Positions 24,106-36,685 are shown, counted from the first letter of the stretch. The stretch is DNA of 64,000 nt from Rhizophagus irregularis (GCF_026210795.1 NC_089434.1:2976001-3040000), one strand, 5' to 3'. Notes: generated from the sequence alone by a model not told the origin. Numbers and translations are program-made.

Positions 24106-26308
24106 TTATTTGTCTTTTATTGAAGGTTCTTCAGTTTTAACTTTAGGCGTTACATCATATTTGTCCGGAAATGAATTGAATGTGGGTGTTACTAGCTTAG
24201 ACGGTGTTACTAACGCTGATAATTTTTTTAAAAAAATTAAACCGGATTAAAAGTTTTGCACAATTTTAAATAATGTTATAATAATGTTTTAATCAATACA
24301 TACCCCTATTCCTTGGTGATGCAGCATAAGAAGCTCTTAATTGGACATCAACACCAACTGATTTTGGTAAATTCGACTTGCGCAGTAATTTTCTTGCAGC
24401 TGGTGATAAATATGAAGCACGTTCCCTTGGACTAGCTATTCTTTTTTTATAAAAAAAAAGAAAGAGAAAAAATAAAAATTAGTGAGAAACTTTAAAATGA
24501 TAATAAAAAAAAACAAATTAATTTCTTATATATATTATATACTTTGACGTTGGACTTTGAGTAACGTATGGATTTGGCGATTTCATAGATAGATTTCGTT
24601 TGCGTATATTACGTGAGGCATTATTTGAAAGATTCATTCCAATAATTTCTCTGCGTTGTGTAGGTGGTAATTGAAAAGAACGTCCTAAAACATTATAATC
24701 AAAATAAAATTTAATATTCAACTTTCGCGGGAAATAAAATATGTAATTTTTTTTATAATTTACTACTTCTATTCAATAAGAAATTACCATAAATCTACTA
24801 AAAGCTATTACATTATTCCACTCGGCACCTATATGCATGGCCGGTGAATTTTTTTTTTTTAAAGCTCAACCAAGAAATTGAAAAAAAGTATCCTCGAAAA
24901 TATGCTAAAAAAATAAAATTACATACCTGGTGTTTCTCCCCCAATCAACAACGGAGTACCCTCTATCATACCCCAAGTCATTAGTTCTGAACTGTCAATT
25001 TGTGAAGGGTTTGGGGAAGGTGTAGCAGTTACAAAACTGTAACCGCCAACTGTGGGAGTTTCAGACGCATTACTGCTACCTACAACAAAAACCAAAAAGA
25101 TGGTATTCATTAAATATCCACTATTAAAGATCAACTAAAATGATTTTAAAGAAACAAACGTACTATCCAAATCGATACCACTAGCAGCAGCTGCTGCTGC
25201 AGTCGCTGCCGCATGATTTGCTATTGTCTATAAGACATAAATAAGTAAATAAAAGGATTATAAAATGAAAAGAAAAAATGAAAAAAAAATGAAAAAAATT
25301 ACCGCTTCTTCAGCAGACTCAAACCTTGTGGCACTATGAACGATTTTTTTAGGAGCACATCGTGTATTTTCCTCAACAGTTCCTTTATCATGGCCTTCGG
25401 GATAAAACATAAGAGAGTTGCGAACCTTCAAATTTCATGTAAAAAAACATTAGATTAAAAAAAGGAGGTAATATAAAAAAAAAAGCGAGACTAATTAAAT
25501 AAAATTACCTTATATTTCCATGACGCAATTCCGGCAATTCTAGGCTGATCAGGTCCTTCAATCAATTTTATCTCACCCTTATTATCCTCTTGATCTTCTT
25601 TTTCATACATCCACTTATGTTTCTCCCTTTGTTGTTCACTAGCTTTTTTCATTAATTCTGAAAAGGTACGGTCAATTTTGGTTAAGGAATAAAAAAGGAA
25701 GATCTAAATCACTGGATTAAATTTATTATAATACTCAAATTAACTTAAAATGATATAAAATAAAAAAGATGCAAATAATAATATATTGCAAGGATATGAA
25801 GCATTATCTTCGCTAGTGTACTTTGATTGAAATGAATCTAAGGACATATTAATATTATATTTTTTCGGTAATGGCTTTTTAAATTCACCAGATCTACTAC
25901 TAGTTGATATTGGTGTATCCCATTCTCCATGTATCCCAATTACAGTTGACGGCGTTTGAACTAAATAATAAAGCAAGAATTTATTGTTAAGTCAACAATA
26001 AAATGGAATCTTTAAGGGGATCAAACAGAAACTTTACCAGGTGTTTTCAATGTAGGAGTCGTTAACTCGGTTAATTTACGAGTAGCTTCCTTAATAAGTT
26101 CAGGATTATTTGTATTCCAAGCATCTACATAATCATTTTGCGCCTCAAGAGTTAAAAGGGAAGGAAAGAAATCCCTCTTTATGATTTCACTTAAAGCTTC
26201 CGTATATGAATCTTCATCTAAAATTTCTTGTTTTGGTTTTGAAGAAATTTTTTCTTGATCATCTGATATGTGAATAAGTTCTTTATTTGTTGTTTGACTT
26301 TCTTCCAT
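24106..26308 (-). CDS. ESS2: ESS2/DGCR14-type splicing-associated nuclear protein
   Basis: Nuclear protein associated with the late spliceosome (C complex) in animals and with Bis1 in fission yeast. The N-terminal exon has ILDEDSYTEALSEIIKRDFFPSL and LEAQNDYVDAW, the most conserved ESS2 motif. Later exons give WDTPISTSSRSGEFKKPLP, EGPDQPRIAGIASWKYK, NSLMFYPEGHDKGTVEENT and TRCAPKKIVHSATRFES. Near the C-terminus are YLSPAARKLLRKSNLPK and LRASYAASPR, the usual ESS2 ending. About nine exons are inferred, including one Ala-rich exon with a GCN-type repeat near 25,185-25,215. The DUF726 gene converges on it from the left. Confidence 0.9.
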
Positions 26309-27005
26309 TTTGATAGATCAATATAAAAACGAGAAAATAAATAAATTGTTAAGGAACAAAATTTTTAAATTTAAATATTTCCGATCAATGAACTAAATTT
26401 GTGTGATCTGATCCGTGATTGCCTATCAAAATTCAAAAAACTTCCGATGTGCACATTATGCATTACAACATTAGCACATTAATTACAACAATTAGCATTA
26501 GCATGAACGGTTTATAATTTTCGAATGAATTGATTCTTTTATTTCATAAAGAATTGTTTTAATTAAAGCCGAATAACATAATAATGATATAGCATAGACT
26601 GTATAGTAATAAATCCAGCTAAATTTGGCCATTTTTTACTACGTTTTACAAATTTAACATTTCTTAATCATAGGACAATAAATATTGGTTTAGGATATGG
26701 GTTTAAGAAAATGCTTTGCAGTTCCTTATCCAATAACTGTGTTATTATGACATTATGACAATAAACTATTTTTACTTTTTTTTTTTATTTAGATTAATAT
26801 CTAATTATCTAATTATCTATTGAGATATTTAATCTAGATGACGTAATGCGTCAAAAATATCAATAATATTTACGGCTTAATACCAGTACGTTATGTTATT
26901 CATTAAACAATAGATACCGGAGTAAACTATGAAAGATCTCAGTAATAATAACATTAATCAAAAATGTAGTTAATAGTTATAAGGATTGTTCATTACATTA
27001 AGAAA
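26309..27005. other. Spacer between ESS2 and TOE1
   Basis: About 700 bases of AT-rich sequence containing the ESS2 promoter and the TOE1 3' end. No gene was found. A few short degenerate inverted repeats are not distinctive. Confidence 0.4.
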
Positions 27006-28799
27006 TTACATCATTTTTTTTTTATTATGTCCATTACTCGTTTTACTAAATTGACTTTTTTCAACTAAAAGTGGTAAATTCTTTCCCATAAGATATAATT
27101 TATTCTTATATTCATTATTCACTTTAGTTTTTCCATATTTTAACATTTGTCTAGCAAAAATAAATCCTGTCATATATGCATCAAAATGTGCTGAATGATA
27201 CATATCAAATTGATCCGGTTTAGTTGAAGGTAAAAGAGTTGGTGGTTCTGATGCTGATACATATTCTGTTGATTGGTTAATATCTTTTGGTAATCGTTCC
27301 TGATTTTGATTCAATTTACGTTTTTTTCGTCTTGTTTCGGCCTCTCTTGCTTGTTCATCCAATATAAAATCTAAATCATGTGAATTTCCACATTTCATTC
27401 TTTGTTTACAAAATCCATGAAACTAATTAATGAATAAAATATTAGTATAACCAATTATATAAAATTTAATAAAATAACTATATATTCATAATTCTTACAG
27501 CATATTGTTCACAATACTTTATATTTTGGGATCGATTTAATACTTTCTTCTCGTTTGAATAAGATGAATTCTCAAACTGATTTGATTGAAGAATTTGATT
27601 GTTATAAGTGTTTTTAATATCTTCTTGAATTGATAAGAACAAATATTCTTTGTTGCCAGAAAACTTATTATCAACCTGTTCTCTTTCGTATCTAAAAAAA
27701 TTTTATTAATAGATAATTAATAAAATCGAACAATAAAAAAGTTTTTTTATATAAATATATAAAAAGACTTACTTGCGGAACAAATATGCTAAAAAACTAC
27801 TCTTTTCTCTTGTGACATAATCTGCTATATATTTTGTATCTACAATACCACCTAAAAACATTTCAGATAAATCCGCGATAAAGGTACTTAATTTACTTGG
27901 TAAATCAGCGTAAAAGGAATAATAAAGGTATATCAAATCAAAGAATCCATTATGCACAACAATAGGTACATTCCTTGATAGAATGTAAGAAAATATTGAT
28001 CGCATAATATTATTTGGATCCTTGAGGTTGGAATTTGACTAGTAGTAGAAAATTTTTAATTTAACTTATACTCACAATACTTTTTTAAAATGATTATTAT
28101 AAAAAAAATTTTGATCAAACCTTATCACATCCTGGAAAATATGGAATTCCTTTACGGATTTGCTTATTAAAATCGAATCCACTATCAGATAAGAACTGTA
28201 AACTTTGTGGGCTTATAATATGATCAACCTAGAATAAAAAAGTGATTATTAAATACGTGTAATACGTGCAAATTAATCCAATTTATTATATTAAAAGGAT
28301 ATTTACTTGACTTAAGAGACTGAAGTTAAAATTATGAACGTTATAACGTTTTTCCAAAGATTCAGACATTCTTTGTACATCATTTGTTACTTCTTCAAAT
28401 ATTGTGAGACCAAAAGCAACCAAGGCATGTGATCTAACGACTTTACATAAATTGACATAACGTTCTTCAATATTACTAAAGAAGTATAATACTTCCAAAA
28501 TTAATAAAAAAAATATAATAGTTATATAAACAGCATATGTATATGTATATTGTATATGTAAAATAAATTTAAAACACTTACGGAGCCTTAGTGTTAGCTT
28601 CTTTTCCACCTAGACCAGTAAACTCAGTATCCAAAGCTATGAAACTTGCAGAATTTAAAGCTTTTTCAATAATGTGCTGAATAGAAACCAAATTTTCTTT
28701 TGTAACATCCTAAAGCACAAAAAAAAAGGTAAGTTTAACTTTTAAAATACGAGTAAAATTTTGTAAACTTACAACGAAAGACAGAGATTTTGGTGGCAT
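27006..28799 (-). CDS. TOE1: TOE1-type DEDD deadenylase with CCCH zinc finger
   Basis: CAF1-family 3' exoribonuclease. In animals TOE1 trims the 3' ends of snRNAs in the nucleus. The protein starts MPPKSLSFVDVTKENL, then FIALDTEFTGLG supplies the first Asp and Glu of the DEDD site. Next are NIEERYVNLCKVVRSH and PIVVHNGFFDLIYLY (third Asp), then VDTKYIADYV. A CCCH finger lies in YCEQYAFHGFCKQRMKCGNSH (C-x8-C-x5-C-x3-H). It is followed by a basic RRKKRKLNQ segment and HSAHFDAYMTGFIFARQ, which supplies the last catalytic His/Asp region. The arrangement of CAF1 core, CCCH finger and late HFDAYMTG block is specific to TOE1. Six or seven exons are inferred. Confidence 0.88.
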
Positions 28800-29879
28800 G
28801 TTTTTTTAAAGATATCTAACAAACACGATCGAGAAGAAAAATACTCATGTGATTATTGTGACTTATGTGACGTTAATTATCATGTGATTCAAACAATGTT
28901 TTAAAGAATCGTATAAAGTTGGATGGATTCACCAAGCAAAAGCAAATGGTTAGATCGTTGATTGTTTAAAAGATTACTTCATTAATATTATCTTTAATAT
29001 CAATAAATTTTTAGAAATTTCGTATTAAAGACCTTATCTCTTTGTTTTATAATTCAAAGAATTTTTTATCTTTTAAAAAAATTAAAAATTAAAAATTAAT
29101 GGGTATACTCTATTCCGAATAACATTTTAAATTTCCTAACATTTTTATCTTAACAGTTAATCCATAAATAATCATTCCGGACAATTAAGTGATCTCATAT
29201 ATTCAAAATGAAACTTTTTTTGTCATTGATAATTTAATCCTTTCAAAAAATGGACTAAATTCTTTTTCAAATAATAACTTTATTTGTTTAAATAAAAATG
29301 AAATCATTTTTCATTTGTACATTTAAAGGAATTATAACAATGAACAAGAAGATAGCAGAATTTGCAATTATTTTTAGGTTCTGATGAAATTCGTAAAAGA
29401 AATTTTTTCGTGTAATTTATTTTTTTATTATAATAAATGATTCCTTTTTCGAAATTAAAAATTAATACACGACATATTAATAAATGCAAATACAAAATGC
29501 AAAGAAATGTGTATGACAATAAATTCCCACCTAAAAGATTACTAACATGCAGCAATTCTCATTCAATTTCTTGTTTAAGTAAATGATTTATGTAAATTTA
29601 AGGCTTCTCAATGCTTTGTTCTTTGTAAAGTTTATTCTCACGTAGATTCAATATTAAACCGAAAGTAGTGATGAGCAGCAGCAGCATGCAATATGATAAT
29701 TATAATAATTACAAGTTATTTAACCAGTCGTAAGAAAATCTAACAATCTAAAGGGGGTTAACTTTATATGAACATTTTCTATATAATGAATAAAATTTCT
29801 AAATTGAGACTTAATGGTTAAGAAAAAACTAATTGTTCCTTTGATACCTTGTATAAAAACGATTGTTTAAGAAAAAAAT
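28800..29879. promoter_or_regulatory. Divergent region between TOE1 and the GPX-like gene
   Basis: About 1.1 kb with no supported gene. Near TOE1 there are repeated TCATGTGATT-like and TATGTGACGTTA motifs (28,845-28,895), variants of the CACGTG/CATGTG class. The rest is AT-rich. Confidence 0.35.
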
Positions 29880-30681
29880 ATGTTTCGTAATTTGTACCGA
29901 GTTTTTCCGAGTTCCGTATCAGCATCAACTACAAATACGACCCTGATCTCGCTGAAATTGTTGAAATCAAATTCAAATTCTTTACGTCGATCATCATCTT
30001 CACAAACTTCTTCTCTAAAACACTCTACAATGTCTGCTGAAGTATTTTATAACCTTGAAACCCCTGATATTAAAAAGAATCCTTTTAACTTTTCAGCTTG
30101 GAAAGGAAATGTTGTATTGCTCGTTAATGTAGCATCAAAATGTGGTTATACTCCACAATATTCTGGTCTTGAAAGTCTTTATAATAAATATAAAGACCAA
30201 GGTTTAGTTGTCGCTGGTCTTCCTTGCAATCAATTTGGTGCTCAAGAACCAGGAACTGAAGAAGGTAAATTTTTATTAGATCTCAAAAGAATTTTATTGA
30301 CGTGTAAATTTAATACTTTTATTTTTTCTCTTTTTTTATTAAAAAAAAAAAAAGAAATTGTATCCTTCTGTTCCGCCACCTATAATGTTACCTTCCCATT
30401 ATTTGCAAAAATTGATGTTAATGGTGAAAATGAATCACCCGTTTATAAATATTTAAAATCTCAACAACCTGGTGATATTAAATGGAATTTTGAAAAATTC
30501 TTGATCGATAAAAGTGGTAAAGTTGTTAAAAAATATACTTCTTCCGTTAAGGTTAGTAAAGAAAAAATTTGAAATTTTTCTTCTCTATTTTAATAAAAGA
30601 AATTTTATTCATAATAATTTGATTTTTGATTTCTAGCCTGAAGAAATCTCATCCGATATTGAAAACTTAATTAAGGAGTAA
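29880..30681 (+). CDS. Glutathione-peroxidase-like thiol peroxidase, probably dual-targeted
   Basis: Peroxide-reducing enzyme of the Gpx3/Hyr1 type, which in fungi usually takes electrons from thioredoxin. Exons are 29880-30264, 30355-30551 and 30637-30681. The catalytic region has VNVASKCGYTPQYSGLE with the peroxidatic Cys, then GLPCNQFGAQEPGTEE and WNFEKFLIDKSGKVV, supplying the Cys/Gln/Trp/Asn set. A second Cys in FCSATYNVTFP is the likely resolving Cys, as in yeast Gpx3. The first 50 residues are Ser/Arg/Leu-rich without acidic residues, resembling a mitochondrial presequence. An internal Met51 (30030-30032, MSAEVFYN) sits where cytosolic GPX proteins start. Intron 1 is 90 nt with no in-frame stop. 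Confidence 0.93.
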
Positions 30682-31024
30682 AACGATGCATTTTTTTTTA
30701 TTGATTTATTTGATCACTGTTTTTTTTTGTTAAATATTATTTTATTCATATTAATTTCATATATTACTTACTCTATTAAATGTATAAGAATATCTAAATA
30801 AAATTTTTGATTTTTATAAAACGGTTGTTGTGAAAAGCATATTTTTGTTCCCATTGAAAATCAAATCTGCATTACGTCACCTCTGCTAAGCCACCGATGT
30901 CCGATCTGATTATGATAAAAAAAAAATTTTTCGTGTCGTCATCAGGATTTTTTTTTTTGTTGTTTAAAAAAAACCGAAACTCAAAAAAATAAAAGTTTCG
31001 TAATAGAAGACTTTCATCATTACC
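30682..31024. other. Spacer between the GPX-like gene and ATP20
   Basis: AT-rich spacer holding the GPX-like 3' end and the ATP20 promoter. Long T and A tracts are present. No gene is seen. Confidence 0.4.
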
Positions 31025-31587
31025 ATGCTTAAAACTTCAAATTTATTAAAACCTACTTTTTTGAAACGATCAAATGTAATTCTTCGTCATTCGTATGGAC
31101 AATGTATTCGTAATATGAGTACTCAACAAGCCAAAAGTTCTAAAGGCGTTTTATCTAAAATTACAGGTACTTTTTTTTAAAAAATTAAATAAATAAATAA
31201 ATAAAAAGTTGCTTTTAAAATTCGTTTAAATTTCATCATTTTCAATTTTTATTTCTTTTTGTTTTTTATTTTCTCTCGTTTTTTTTTTCAACAAATTTAA
31301 TATATATTTTTTTTAAAAAAAAAGGTTTACAAGAACCAATCGTATACAATGTAAAAGTATTCAATGAAATTGCAAAAGAAGTTTATACTAAAGAAAATCT
31401 TGGTCCACCTAATAAAGCTCAAATTTCTGAAGCTTGGGAAAATCTTAAATCTATTCGATGGAAAAATTTTAGTGATTTAGGTCCAAATGATTTTTTAAAA
31501 TTTGGTATACGTAGTATTGAAGTAGCTGGATTCTTTGCTTTAGGTGAAATTATTGGTAGATTTAGTATAATTGGATATAATATTTAA
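31025..31587 (+). CDS. ATP20: Mitochondrial F1Fo ATP synthase subunit g
   Basis: Small inner-membrane subunit at the ATP synthase dimer interface that supports cristae shape. Two exons (31025-31166 and 31325-31587) give 134 residues. An N-terminal Arg/Ser-rich presequence (MLKTSNLLKPTFLKRSN) precedes the domain. The core reads YNVKVFNEIAKEVYTKENLGPP, KAQISEAWENLKS and FGIRSIEVAGFFALGEIIGRFSIIGY, with the conserved GEIIGR in the single membrane helix. The intron splits a Gly codon and contains extended T tracts. Confidence 0.92.
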
Positions 31588-31738
31588 AGAATAATATAAT
31601 TTTTTTTTTTAAAAAAAAAAAAGAATTAATTTCTCTTTCAAAAAAAGAAAAAAAAAATTGCAATTAAAAAAATTTTTTTTTTTATAAAAAAAAAAGAAAA
31701 CCAGAGTCATTCTTATTATTAAAAGAACAAATTTCATA

Positions 31739-32127
31739 TCACGATTTCTTATCATCCGTTGTTAAATTATTGGAATTTTCTCTAGAAAACTCTTGCTTTT
31801 TTTTAAAAAAATATATAAATAAAAAAAAAAGATATGTTATTAAAAGATAGAATAAAAAAACATATTTTTTTTATTTTTATTATTTTTTTGACCAACCAAT
31901 TTTCGACGCGTAACATTTTCTTTACTTTGACTAAATCTTCGATTCATAATTACGCCTGCTCCAATAAATGAATATACTATAAAGAAACATGAAATTCATT
32001 AATTCTTATATGATAAACTGAAATTTTTTATATGAAACATAAAATTATAAAAATTACCTGTAATACCAGCTAATACTACAATCAAAGATCTATGAGCAAC
32101 ATTTGTAATTTTATTTCCAAGTGTCAT
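31739..32127 (-). CDS. Small single-pass membrane protein, COX14-like
   Basis: Three exons give about 70 residues: MTLGNKITNVAHRSLIVVLAG, then VYSFIGAGVIMNRRFSQSKENVTRRK, then a short polar tail QEFSRENSNNLTTDDKKS. One hydrophobic helix follows an amphipathic His-Arg segment. This resembles Cox14, a mitochondrial assembly factor coupling COX1 translation to cytochrome oxidase assembly. The second intron uses a weak donor (gttggt). If it is not spliced, the protein ends in a Lys/Asn-rich tail instead. The gene converges with ATP20, leaving 151 bases. Function is inference from the short N-terminal motif and size. Confidence 0.55.
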
Positions 32128-32360
32128 TATTTTTTTTTATGGGGAAAAAAGGTTTATACGTTGCAATTTTGCAAATTAAAAAAATTTAAAAATTTTTTTG
32201 AATCGATCAAATTAATTAAACCAGATAAAATTATCACGTGAATAAAAAAGGGTTTAACGAAATAGGATAGTCGATCACCAATTTGTGGTAAATAGTGATT
32301 TTATTTTATTATTAAATAAATATAAAAATACAATTTTCTTAAAAAATAAGAAATATTCTT

Positions 32361-32824
32361 TTAATTCTGTGGTTTCCTGCCAACCATTAAATACATTGGA
32401 GTAAAGATTCCTAATTTACCGCCTTCAACTAAACAATCGCCTGCAGTTTCAAGTACGATTTGAGTTTGAAAAGAGCCTGCTGGAGCTATACCAACTTTTT
32501 CTAATCCTCCAACCTAAAATAATTTTTTTGTTAATTTAAAATATGCTTATTTGTTTAAAAAATCAACTCACTTGTTTATATGCTTACCAAAGCTCTAGTA
32601 CAAAATTTGCCAAAGTGCGTCATACGAAAAACGCTAAAATAATCCCAAAGACATTGAGCCTTCCTAATATCGCCTTCTAATGGATAATACCAAGGAATAG
32701 TATCATCATTTAAAGCCATATCCTCGGCAGAAACAACTTCAAATCCAACATTTTTTAAAGATTGTAATGCAACTGAAGTTTTAAACAATTCTGGAATACC
32801 GTCAGCATACTTAAAATGAAAGCG

Positions 32825-32858
<34 letters not shown>

Positions 32859-33855
32859 TAAAAAAAGGTAAATGATTTACGCGTGATATTATAAAATTAT
32901 AAGTTATCAATATTAAATTATAAAGTTATCAATAAAATTACCTCAACGCCACGTATAATTCTTCTGTGTTCAGGGTCGTTTGGATCATATTTATCAGTTA
33001 CACACCATTCATAAAATGCAAAGGTACCACCAGGTTTTAGAACACGAAATACTTCTCCATAAACTCCTTCCAACTTAGGTGCATGACATGTGGCTTCAAT
33101 TGCATAGACCGCATCAAAACTATTATCTTCAAATGGCATTTCCATAAAATTACCTTTAATAAAGTTTGTCTTGTTCTCTAGCCCTATTCTGGCCGCCGAT
33201 CGAATTGCACGGCTAATTTGATAATCATTATTATTTATACCGGTAATATGAGCTCCGCTAAATTGGCAAATTTCACGTGCAGGTCCACCTTAAATCAGAA
33301 AAAAATGGTCAAGATTTCTTGGGGGAAAAAAAGGGGGGGAAATTTTTTTAAGGGGATATTTACCAACACCACAACCAACATCCAAGACTTTCATTCCTGA
33401 CTTAATGTTCAATTGCACAGCTAAATAATGTTCATGACGCGCAATAGCTTGGTAAAAGTTTTCACCAGGATAAAACCGACAAAAGTGAAAACTTTCGCCC
33501 CAACCATACTAATTAAAGGAAGTAAAAAAAAAAAAAAATTTTTATATTAAATTTAATTGTTTCATTTTATTAAAACATAATTTTATTAATAAAATACCTC
33601 ATAAAAATCAGTGGCAATATTATAATAAGCATTGGTCATATTAGTATAATTGGAACGTCTAGCTTCCTTCGTTTCTTCACTTTCCGTCATAGGATCTTTG
33701 TCGACCCAATATTTCATATAATTATTAACAACATTTTCAAAGGCTTCCTTGTCCTTTGAAGTAATTTTTGCAAGTAAACCACCATGTTCAGATTCATGGT
33801 TATGTAATGTCTTCGAAAAGGCCAAATCTTCTTCAAAAGATTGTGGGGGAGACAT
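32361..33855 (-). CDS. ERG6: Sterol 24-C-methyltransferase
   Basis: Transfers methyl from S-adenosylmethionine to C-24 of zymosterol-type sterols in fungal sterol synthesis, on ER and lipid droplets. The N-terminal exon has [17 protein letters not shown] and [27 protein letters not shown], an Erg6 signature. The SAM-binding region reads [15 protein letters not shown], then [14 protein letters not shown] and [21 protein letters not shown]. The C-terminal sterol methyltransferase part has [15 protein letters not shown] and ends in [11 protein letters not shown]. About five or six exons give about 375 residues, the usual length. One intron holds a long TA repeat (32,829-32,857). Confidence 0.96.
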
Positions 33856-34227
33856 TTTGTTATTAATAATTGAATTGAAGATATTGATGTGACGGTTATA
33901 ATGGCGTTACGGTAAATAAAAGGAAAAAAGACACAATTTATATCATACTACATTTTTTTTTTTTGGGAAGAGCATGGCTGGATGTGAGACAAGTATTCGA
34001 AAGATGTTCAACCAAATATTGGGGAAATTTAATTTATTATCAAGATAATATGTGGTCATTATAACAACACGTGAATTTGGAAATAAATAGATAAGTATCT
34101 AATCTGAGACTGATCAGCTTGTGACGAATTATAGTGTCACATATTTTAAAGAAGATCAATTTAGATCTATACCTCTAAACAAAAAAAAAAGTTTTTCCTT
34201 AATTTTATGTAAAAAAAAAACCTAACA
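33856..34227. promoter_or_regulatory. Divergent promoter between ERG6 and GID8
   Basis: 372-base head-to-head spacer with one CACGTG palindrome (34068-34073). No gene is seen. Confidence 0.45.
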
Positions 34228-35478
34228 ATGGTAAGTACAAGAAATTTCAAAAAAGTATTTTTTTTTGTTTCTCACGAAAAAAGCTAATAACTTTTTTAGT
34301 CAGGTAATACAGGGACATCCTCACATCAATCAAAAAAAGTTGTGACTAAAGATGATTGGGTTAAGAAATTAGAAGACGTTAAAATTGATAAAAAGTAAAA
34401 GCTACTATTTTATATTTAAATGATCAAATATAGAAAGAAAAATTCTTTTATTTGCATTAAACATAACTAAATGATTTAAATGATTTTATTTTATATTTTG
34501 TAGTGATCTTAATAAACTTATAATGAATTATTTCGTGATCGAAGGATATAAAGACGCTGCCGAAACGTTCAGTCAAGAGTGTGGTCTATTACCAAGCATT
34601 GATGTTGATTCTATACAAGATCGTATGAATATTCGAAATGCCATACAAAATGGAAATGTTGAAGAAGCAATTGAACGTGTAAATGATTTAAATCCAGAGG
34701 TAATATATACATGATTTTATGTCTTTTATAACGAATTAAAAAAAAAACAAAAAACAATGATTAGCGAAGTGTTCATGCACCACTCTTAGGACTTTATTTA
34801 AGTCAATGATGAAAATTACACATCATTCAGTCTTCAATATGAGTTTTTTAATTAGTTAATATACAAAAAAAAAAATTAGAACAATATTTCATTAATATTG
34901 TGTCCCAATTGTGGAAAATATCTTGAATTAGATATTGGATACAAATCCAAAATTATATTTTCATCTCCAACAGCAACGATTAATAGAATATATTCGTGAA
35001 GGAAAAATAGCTGAAGCTTTAGAATTTGCTCAAGACGAATTGGCTCCTCGTGGAGAAGAAAATGTGATTATTTATTTTTCTCAATTGAAATTTGAATTAT
35101 ATATATATATATATTTTTTTTTTATTAAATTTTATTGTTTATTTATGATAATAGCCAGAATTCTTAGAAGAACTGGAACGCACTATGGCATTATTAGCAT
35201 TTGACGATACAACAGTTTCTCCCGTTGGTGATTTACTACATCCCTCACAACGTCAACGAACAGCGAGTGAATTAAATGCAGCAATCTTAACTTCACAAAG
35301 TCAAGAGAAAGATCCCAAATTACCGAACATGTTAAAAATGTTGTTCTGGGCTCAAGATGAATTGGATGAAAAGGTTTTATTTCCTAAAATGAAAAATCTT
35401 GTCACTGCGGAGCTGGTTGAAGGTAACAATAATAATAATAACACGACAAATTCGGGAAATAATTTTTTGTCTACTTAA
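34228..35478 (+). CDS. GID8: GID/CTLH E3 ligase scaffold subunit Gid8 (TWA1)
   Basis: Central scaffold of the GID/CTLH ubiquitin ligase, which in yeast degrades gluconeogenic enzymes. The initiator ATG (34228-34230) is immediately followed by an intron, so the start codon is alone in its exon. Then come [16 protein letters not shown] and [20 protein letters not shown] (LisH). The CTLH region is [48 protein letters not shown]. The CRA region includes [28 protein letters not shown] and [21 protein letters not shown]. The end [18 protein letters not shown] matches the family, followed by a short Asn/Thr tail. Five exons are inferred. An apparent ORF starting at 34523 is internal to the gene. Confidence 0.94.
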
Positions 35479-35877
35479 TAATGGAAAAGAATTTGAAAAG
35501 ATTATTTTATCTTTTTCCTTCCTTTCTTTTTCTTTTCCTTTTTCCTTTTTTGTTTTATTTATTTTATGGATATTTACAATTTATTTTACAATAAGATAAC
35601 CTTTTTTATTCGTAGTTAAAAATATTAAGAACTACGGGAACACGGCCATTAGAAAAATTGGTAGATATTCAGAAATGCGTTATTAATTTGAAATAGTTTG
35701 AAGGGGGGAGGGGGTTTTTTCCGAAAATAATTTTATTAAAATTCTGTAATATGAAAGATGAACAAAAAACGTATATATAATATATATATATATATATTAT
35801 ATATATTATATTTTTATCACAACTTCAAAATTTGTAATATTAGAATCATGTATCTATAATGAATTAATAGTAAAATT
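35479..35877. other. Convergent spacer between GID8 and the C2orf76-like gene
   Basis: Contains a C/T-rich tract (35,510-35,560), a G-run near 35,700 and a TA-rich palindromic repeat (35,772-35,812). No gene is seen. Confidence 0.4.
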
Positions 35878-36685
35878 CTAATCCCATTTAATTACGTCCG
35901 GATGTGTTTTATAAGTTTCATATGCTTCACGATTGAAAAAAGAAATTTCTGTTTCATTTTCTTTTTTTTTATTTTTTTTAAAAAAAAAATGTGTAAATAA
36001 ATATATGTATGTATATATTTATTACTACTGAGATAAGAAAACTATACATACCAATACCACATGAAGCCAAATTATCATCATCATTTGAAAAAATCATATT
36101 TTCGTCATCTTCCATGTTTATAATCAAGCTTTGTGTCTAATAATTTAATATATGTTACATTTAATTATGATTAATTAGAAGAAAAAGAAAATACTTATAA
36201 AAAACCATTTTTTTTTACTTTAGCTCCGTGGGCCTTTGTATAAAGTTTTAACGTATCTTAAGAAAATTCACGTGATATATGTGTATACATATTAAAAGTG
36301 TATCGGTTTTTAACAATAAATTAATGACTTTATCATATATCATATTCACCATAATTCACATTACGAAAAGGTTTTAATCCGGGTGTAGAATTTATCTCTA
36401 ATTTATGTTATTAAAAGAAAAATATATATATTTGTATATATAAATTATATACAGTATATACACAACATTTATTTATGATTTAATATTTTTTGAATTTGTA
36501 ATAAAAAAAAAAGACGTACTCTCAATTATTAATTCTTTTAATTCTTTAAAAGTTGTTGTTTCTAAATTTATATGTTGTAAAACAAGATTTTTAATGGTAC
36601 GATACTCAAAATTTTTTATTATACGTATTGTTATTGTTGAAGAAGTTGTTGGATTAAGAGTATTCGTTAATGGCTCGGATGCCAT
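35878..36685 (-). CDS. C2orf76/UPF0538-family protein of unknown function
   Basis: Five short exons give about 125 residues: TITIRIIKNFEYRTIKNLVLQHINLETTTFKELKELI, then INSTPGLKPFRNVNYDTLKLYTKAHGAK, TQSLIINMEDDENMIF, LASCGI and ETEISFFNREAYETYKTHPDVIKWD. This follows the human C2orf76 protein along its whole length (VRLIRSFEHRNFK, PPFRNYKYDALKI, ETEIAFFCEEDY). The family is thought to have a ubiquitin-like fold, but no activity is established. The stop is at 35878-35880. It is the last housekeeping gene before the gene-poor half. Confidence 0.85.

Noticed and set aside
29304-29555. Minus-strand 83-codon ORF between TOE1 and the GPX-like gene
   Set aside because: Leu/Asn/Tyr-rich AT composition, no motif and no splice-linked neighbour.
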